This document shows positions 60,401-64,000 of a DNA stretch of 64,000 bases, in pieces; position 1 is the first letter of the stretch, and every line of letters begins with the position of its first letter. A model generated the notes under the pieces. The model was not told the DNA's origin and did no database searches. It saw nothing but the letters and a program-made list of their open reading frames with translations. The position numbers were made by a program, and so were the translations under genes. Origin of the DNA: GCA-003244245 sp050699875 (GTDB lineage Bacteria; Actinomycetota; Actinomycetes; Mycobacteriales; Pseudonocardiaceae); contig JBOHFX010000167.1 in the NCBI GenBank assembly GCA_050699875.1, positions 47,998 through 111,997 on the forward strand, read 5' to 3'.

Positions 60401-60997
60401 GAAGACGAGATCACCGGGCTACTCAGCTCGACTGTGCCCAACCGGGACGGCGACCAGATGGTCGGACCCGACGGTAAGGCGCGGCTGTTCGATGGTCGTA
60501 CCGGCGAGCCCTATCCTTACCCGGTCGCGGTCGGCTACATGTACATCATCAAGCTGCTGCACCTGGTCGATGACAAGATCCACGCTCGTTCCACCGGTCC
60601 GTACTCGATGATCACGCAACAGCCGCTGGGTGGGAAGGCCCAGTTCGGTGGTCAGCGGTTCGGCGAGATGGAGTGCTGGGCAATGCAGGCCTATGGGGCA
60701 GCGTACACATTGCAGGAGTTGTTGACGATCAAGTCCGACGATGTGCTCGGCCGGGTGAAGGTGTACGAGGCGATCGTCAAGGGCGAGAACATCCCCGAGC
60801 CCGGAATTCCCGAATCGTTCAAGGTGTTGCTCAAAGAGCTGCAGTCGCTGTGCCTCAACGTCGAGGTGCTCTCCAGCGACGGGGCAGCGATCGAGATGCG
60901 AGACTCCGACGATGAGGACCTGGAGCGAGCGGCTGCCAACCTGGGCATCAACCTGTCTCGCAACGAATCTCCGTCGGTAGATGACGTCGTGCAGTAA
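57491..60997 (+). CDS. rpoB: RNA polymerase beta subunit
   Basis: 1168 aa from TTG 57491 (GGAAGGA upstream); TTG starts for rpoB are also seen in mycobacteria. All standard regions are present, including [38 protein letters not shown], and the C-terminal [24 protein letters not shown]. The rifampicin region reads [31 protein letters not shown]; relative to the usual DQNNPLSGL it has Thr at residue 435 and Ala at residue 439. These two positions correspond to M. tuberculosis N437 and S441, where resistance substitutions are known. Followed by rpoC 206 bases later. Confidence 0.98.
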   Translation: [1168 protein letters not shown]

Positions 60998-61011
60998 CGG
61001 CTTCCAGGCCG

Positions 61012-61056
61012 CGTCCGGCACGGGGGTGGTCCTCCCGCCCACCCTCGTGCCGGACG
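61012..61056. terminator. Long hairpin between rpoB and rpoC
   Basis: An 18-bp stem (61012-61029 with 61039-61056) with one G-T mismatch and a 9-base loop TCCTCCCGC. It is a much stronger structure than usually found inside the rpoBC operon and could be an attenuator, processing site or RNA stabiliser. No T-run follows. Confidence 0.55.
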
Positions 61057-61059
61057 CTC

Positions 61060-61126
61060 CAGACGCAAATCAACGCAGACGCAAAATGAACGCAGACGCA
61101 AAATGAACACAGACTCGAAATGAGCA
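61060..61126. repeat. Four 16-17-bp direct repeats before rpoC
   Basis: Consecutive copies of CAGACGCAAAATGAACG or variants at 61060-61075 (16 bp), 61076-61092, 61093-61109 and 61110-61126; the middle two differ at only one base. They lie between the hairpin and the rpoC start. They look like a short tandem expansion. Confidence 0.8.
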
Positions 61127-61203
61127 GACACTCTGCACGGACCCAACCCGATTTCGTCAACCTCATCCTGAAGACTGCAACACCAACATAGAAGGAACGA
61201 GAC

Positions 61204-64000
61204 GTGCTTGACGTCAACTTCTTCGACGAGCTCCGCATCGGCCTCGCGACCGCAGAAGATATCCGCCAATGGTCCTACGGTGAAGTGAAAAAGCCGGAGA
61301 CCATCAACTACCGCACGCTGAAGCCGGAGAAGGACGGGCTTTTCTGCGAGAAGATCTTTGGCCCTACCCGGGATTGGGAGTGCTACTGCGGCAAGTACAA
61401 GCGCGTCCGGTTCAAGGGCATCATCTGTGAGCGTTGCGGCGTCGAAGTGACCCGCGCCAAGGTGCGTCGCGAGCGGATGGGCCACATCGAGCTGGCTGCG
61501 CCGGTGACCCATATCTGGTACTTCAAGGGCGTCCCGAGCCGGTTGGGATACCTGCTCGACCTCGCTCCAAAAGATCTTGAGAAGATCATCTATTTCGCCG
61601 CCTACGCGATCACGGCGGTGAACACCGAGGAGCGGCACAACGATCTTCCCACGCTGGAGAGCGAGATCGGCGTCCAGCGCAAGCGCCTCGAGAATCGCCG
61701 GGACGCAGATATCGAGGCTCGTGCGCAGAAGCTCGAAGCCGACCTCGCTGAGCTGGAGACCGAAGGCGCCAAGAGCGATGTGCGGCGAAAGGTCAAAGAG
61801 GGTGGCGAGCGCGAAATGCGCCAGCTGCGCGACCGCGCCCAGCGTGAGATCGATCGGCTCGATGAGATCTGGGAGACGTTCACCAAGCTCGAGGTCGGTC
61901 AGCTCATTGTGGATGAGCTGCTGTACCGGGAGCTGTACGACCGCTATGGCGATTACTTCGTCGGTGCCATGGGGGCCGAGGCGGTCCAGAAACTGATGGA
62001 GAACTTCGACATCGACGCCGAGTCGGACAAGCTCCGCGAGATCATCCGCACCGGCAAGGGCCAGAAGAAGCTGCGCGCGCTCAAGCGCCTCAAAGTCGTC
62101 GCGGCCTTCCAGGCCACCCGCAACAACCCGATGGGCATGGTGCTGGACTGTGTCCCGGTGATCCCACCGGACCTGCGTCCCATGGTGCAGCTCGACGGTG
62201 GCCGGTTCGCCACCTCAGACCTCAACGACCTGTACCGCCGGGTGATCAACCGGAACAACCGACTCAAGCGGCTCATCGACCTGGGCGCGCCAGAGATCAT
62301 CGTCAACAACGAGAAGCGGATGCTGCAGGAGGCCGTCGACGCCCTTTTCGACAACGGCCGTCGCGGTCGCCCGGTGACCGGCCCTGGCAACCGCCCGTTG
62401 AAGTCGCTGTCCGACCTGCTCAAGGGCAAGCAGGGCCGGTTCCGGCAGAACCTGCTCGGCAAGCGGGTCGACTACTCCGGCCGCTCGGTTATCGTGGTCG
62501 GTCCGCAGCTCAAGCTGCATCAGTGCGGTTTGCCCAAACAGATGGCGCTGGAGCTGTTCAAGCCGTTCGTGATGAAGCGCCTGGTAGACCTCAACCACGC
62601 GCAGAACATCAAGTCAGCAAAGCGGATGGTGGAGCGGCAGCGTCCGCAGGTGTGGGACGTGCTCGAGGAGGTCATCACCGAGCACCCGGTGCTGTTGAAC
62701 CGGGCGCCCACCTTGCACCGGCTGGGTATCCAAGCCTTCGAGCCCCAGTTGGTGGAGGGCAAGGCGATTCAACTGCACCCGCTGGTCTGCGAGGCGTTCA
62801 ACGCCGACTTCGACGGTGACCAGATGGCGGTTCACCTGCCGCTGTCGGCCGAGGCGCAGGCCGAGGCCCGGGTTCTGATGCTGTCCAGCAACAACATCCT
62901 GTCCCCGGCCTCGGGGCGCCCGCTGGCCATGCCCCGGCTGGACATGGTCACCGGGCTGTACCACCTCACCAAGCTGCGCGACGGTGACACGGGTGAGGGC
63001 CGCTCGTTCTCCTCGCCGGCCGAGGCGTTGATGGCGCTGGACCGCGGCACGATCGCGCTGCAGGCCAGAATCCGGATCCGGTTGCGCAACGTGGTCCCTC
63101 CGGTGGCCGAGCAGGCGGGTCTGGCCGAGACCCAGGGCTGGGCACCGGGAGCTCCCTGGATGGCGGACACCACTGTGGGTCGAGTGCTGTTCAACGAGCT
63201 GCTGCCCGAGGACTACCCCTTCGTCAACGACGTGTTGCCCAAGAAGCGGCAGGCGGCGATCGTCAATGACCTCGCCGAGCGATACCCGATGGTCGCCGTC
63301 GCCCAGACACTGGACAAGCTCAAAGACGCCGGTTTCCACTGGGCAACCCGTTCCGGCGTGACCCTGTCCAGCTCCGATGTCGTGGTGCCGGTCGGCAAGC
63401 AGGAGATCCTCGATCAGTACGAGGCCAGGGCGGACCAGGTGGAGAAGCGCTACCAGCGTGGTGTGCTATCGCACGATGAGCGCAACGGCGAGCTGGTGAA
63501 GATCTGGTCGCAGGCCACCGACGAGGTCGCCAAAGCCATGGAGGCCAACTTCCCCGAGGACAACCCGGTCTTCACGATCGTGTCCTCCGGGGCGGCCGGG
63601 AACATGACACAGGTCAGATCGCTGGCCGGTATGCGGGGCCTGGTCTCCAACCCCAAGGGCGAATACATCCCGCGGCCGATCAAGCACAACTTCCGCGAGG
63701 GCCTGTCCGTGCTGGAGTACTTCATCTCCACGCACGGCACCCGCAAGGGTCTGGCCGACACCGCGCTGCGGACGGCGGACTCGGGCTACCTGACCCGGCG
63801 GCTGTGCGACGTGGCCCAGGACGTGATGGTCGCCATCGACGACTGCGGCACCGAGCAGGGACTGTGGGTCAGCAAGCACGACAGCACCGGGCGGATGCTG
63901 GAGGACGATGTCTTCCGGGCGCGGATCACGGGGCGCTTCATGGCCTCGCCGCTGGCCCACCCGGAGACGGGCGAGATCCTGGTCGACCGCAACGAGGAGC
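61204..64000 (+). CDS. rpoC: RNA polymerase beta' subunit, 5' part
   Basis: Open from GTG 61204 (AAGGAACGAG upstream) to the end of the window, about 932 codons of an expected 1290 or so; no stop is reached. The zinc-binding N-terminal cluster CYCGKYKRVRFKGIICERCG, the lid/rudder region (GKRVDYSGRSVIVVGPQLKLHQCGLPKQMALELFKPF) and the catalytic NADFDGDQMAVHLPLS triad of aspartates are present. Nothing unusual is seen. The 3' part lies beyond the window. Confidence 0.98.
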   Translation, partial: MLDVNFFDELRIGLATAEDIRQWSYGEVKKPETINYRTLKPEKDGLFCEKIFGPTRDWECYCGKYKRVRFKGIICERCGVEVTRAKVRRERMGHIELAAPVTHIWYFKGVPSRLGYLLDLAPKDLEKIIYFAAYAITAVNTEERHNDLPTLESEIGVQRKRLENRRDADIEARAQKLEADLAELETEGAKSDVRRKVKEGGEREMRQLRDRAQREIDRLDEIWETFTKLEVGQLIVDELLYRELYDRYGDYFVGAMGAEAVQKLMENFDIDAESDKLREIIRTGKGQKKLRALKRLKVVAAFQATRNNPMGMVLDCVPVIPPDLRPMVQLDGGRFATSDLNDLYRRVINRNNRLKRLIDLGAPEIIVNNEKRMLQEAVDALFDNGRRGRPVTGPGNRPLKSLSDLLKGKQGRFRQNLLGKRVDYSGRSVIVVGPQLKLHQCGLPKQMALELFKPFVMKRLVDLNHAQNIKSAKRMVERQRPQVWDVLEEVITEHPVLLNRAPTLHRLGIQAFEPQLVEGKAIQLHPLVCEAFNADFDGDQMAVHLPLSAEAQAEARVLMLSSNNILSPASGRPLAMPRLDMVTGLYHLTKLRDGDTGEGRSFSSPAEALMALDRGTIALQARIRIRLRNVVPPVAEQAGLAETQGWAPGAPWMADTTVGRVLFNELLPEDYPFVNDVLPKKRQAAIVNDLAERYPMVAVAQTLDKLKDAGFHWATRSGVTLSSSDVVVPVGKQEILDQYEARADQVEKRYQRGVLSHDERNGELVKIWSQATDEVAKAMEANFPEDNPVFTIVSSGAAGNMTQVRSLAGMRGLVSNPKGEYIPRPIKHNFREGLSVLEYFISTHGTRKGLADTALRTADSGYLTRRLCDVAQDVMVAIDDCGTEQGLWVSKHDSTGRMLEDDVFRARITGRFMASPLAHPETGEILVDRNEE

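Overview
The window is a single stretch of high-GC actinobacterial chromosome. GTG and TTG starts, overlapping stop/start operons, an rpmG-hadAB-tRNA-Trp-secE-nusG-rplKAJL-rpoBC core and Mce-associated proteins suggest a Pseudonocardiales-like actinomycete. That placement is an inference from gene content, not a phylogeny. I saw no insertion sequence, phage gene or CRISPR array.

Region by region. (1) 1-13.5 kb: an FNT-type channel, a CsbD stress protein, a small methyltransferase, a membrane protein, a large NhaA-DsbA-cyclic-nucleotide-domain fusion, and a sugar cassette. In the cassette a debranching enzyme, a Gfo/Idh oxidoreductase and an MDR dehydrogenase run leftward, divergent from a sugar isomerase/epimerase and a sucrose phosphorylase. 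(2) 13.5-21.2 kb: phosphoenolpyruvate carboxylase, converging on a leftward glycine-reductase-type operon grdE-grdB-grdC-trxA-grdA. GrdA and GrdB each contain one in-frame UGA exactly where the family has selenocysteine. GrdE appears to lack the cysteine that becomes the pyruvoyl group, and no grdD or trxB is present. This is the most unusual system in the window. (3) 21.3-30.3 kb: PAC2 protein, GMC oxidoreductase, a lipoprotein-like PIMT, a spermidine-synthase-like membrane protein, and a cluster of STAS and HATPase partner-switch proteins. (4) 30.3-41.4 kb: malQ, a decayed biuret/allophanate-type cluster (NCS2 permease, isochorismatase-fold hydrolase, broken allophanate hydrolase, GntR regulator), secreted gamma-glutamyltransferase and a membrane GGDEF/EAL protein.

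(5) 41.4-64 kb: the housekeeping transcription/translation superlocus. tRNA-Thr, tRNA-Met, rpmG, hadA and hadB are followed by a class III (SapB/AmfS-like) lanthipeptide cluster: LanKC synthetase, a 39-aa precursor and two half-size ABC exporters. The locus then continues with an aspartate-type aminotransferase (antisense, 3' ends overlapping), tRNA-Trp, secE, nusG, rplK, rplA, rplJ, rplL, an alpha/beta hydrolase, two Mce-associated proteins, rpoB and the 5' part of rpoC, which runs off the window.

How the genes work together. The grd operon encodes a substrate-binding selenoprotein (GrdB with GrdE), a selenoprotein carrier (GrdA), its thioredoxin and an acyl-releasing subunit (GrdC). It therefore requires the selenocysteine machinery elsewhere in the genome. 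The lanthipeptide cluster has everything needed to modify and export one peptide except a recognisable leader protease. The lower-confidence calls are hypothetical genes, start-site choices, promoters and the SECIS-like hairpins.
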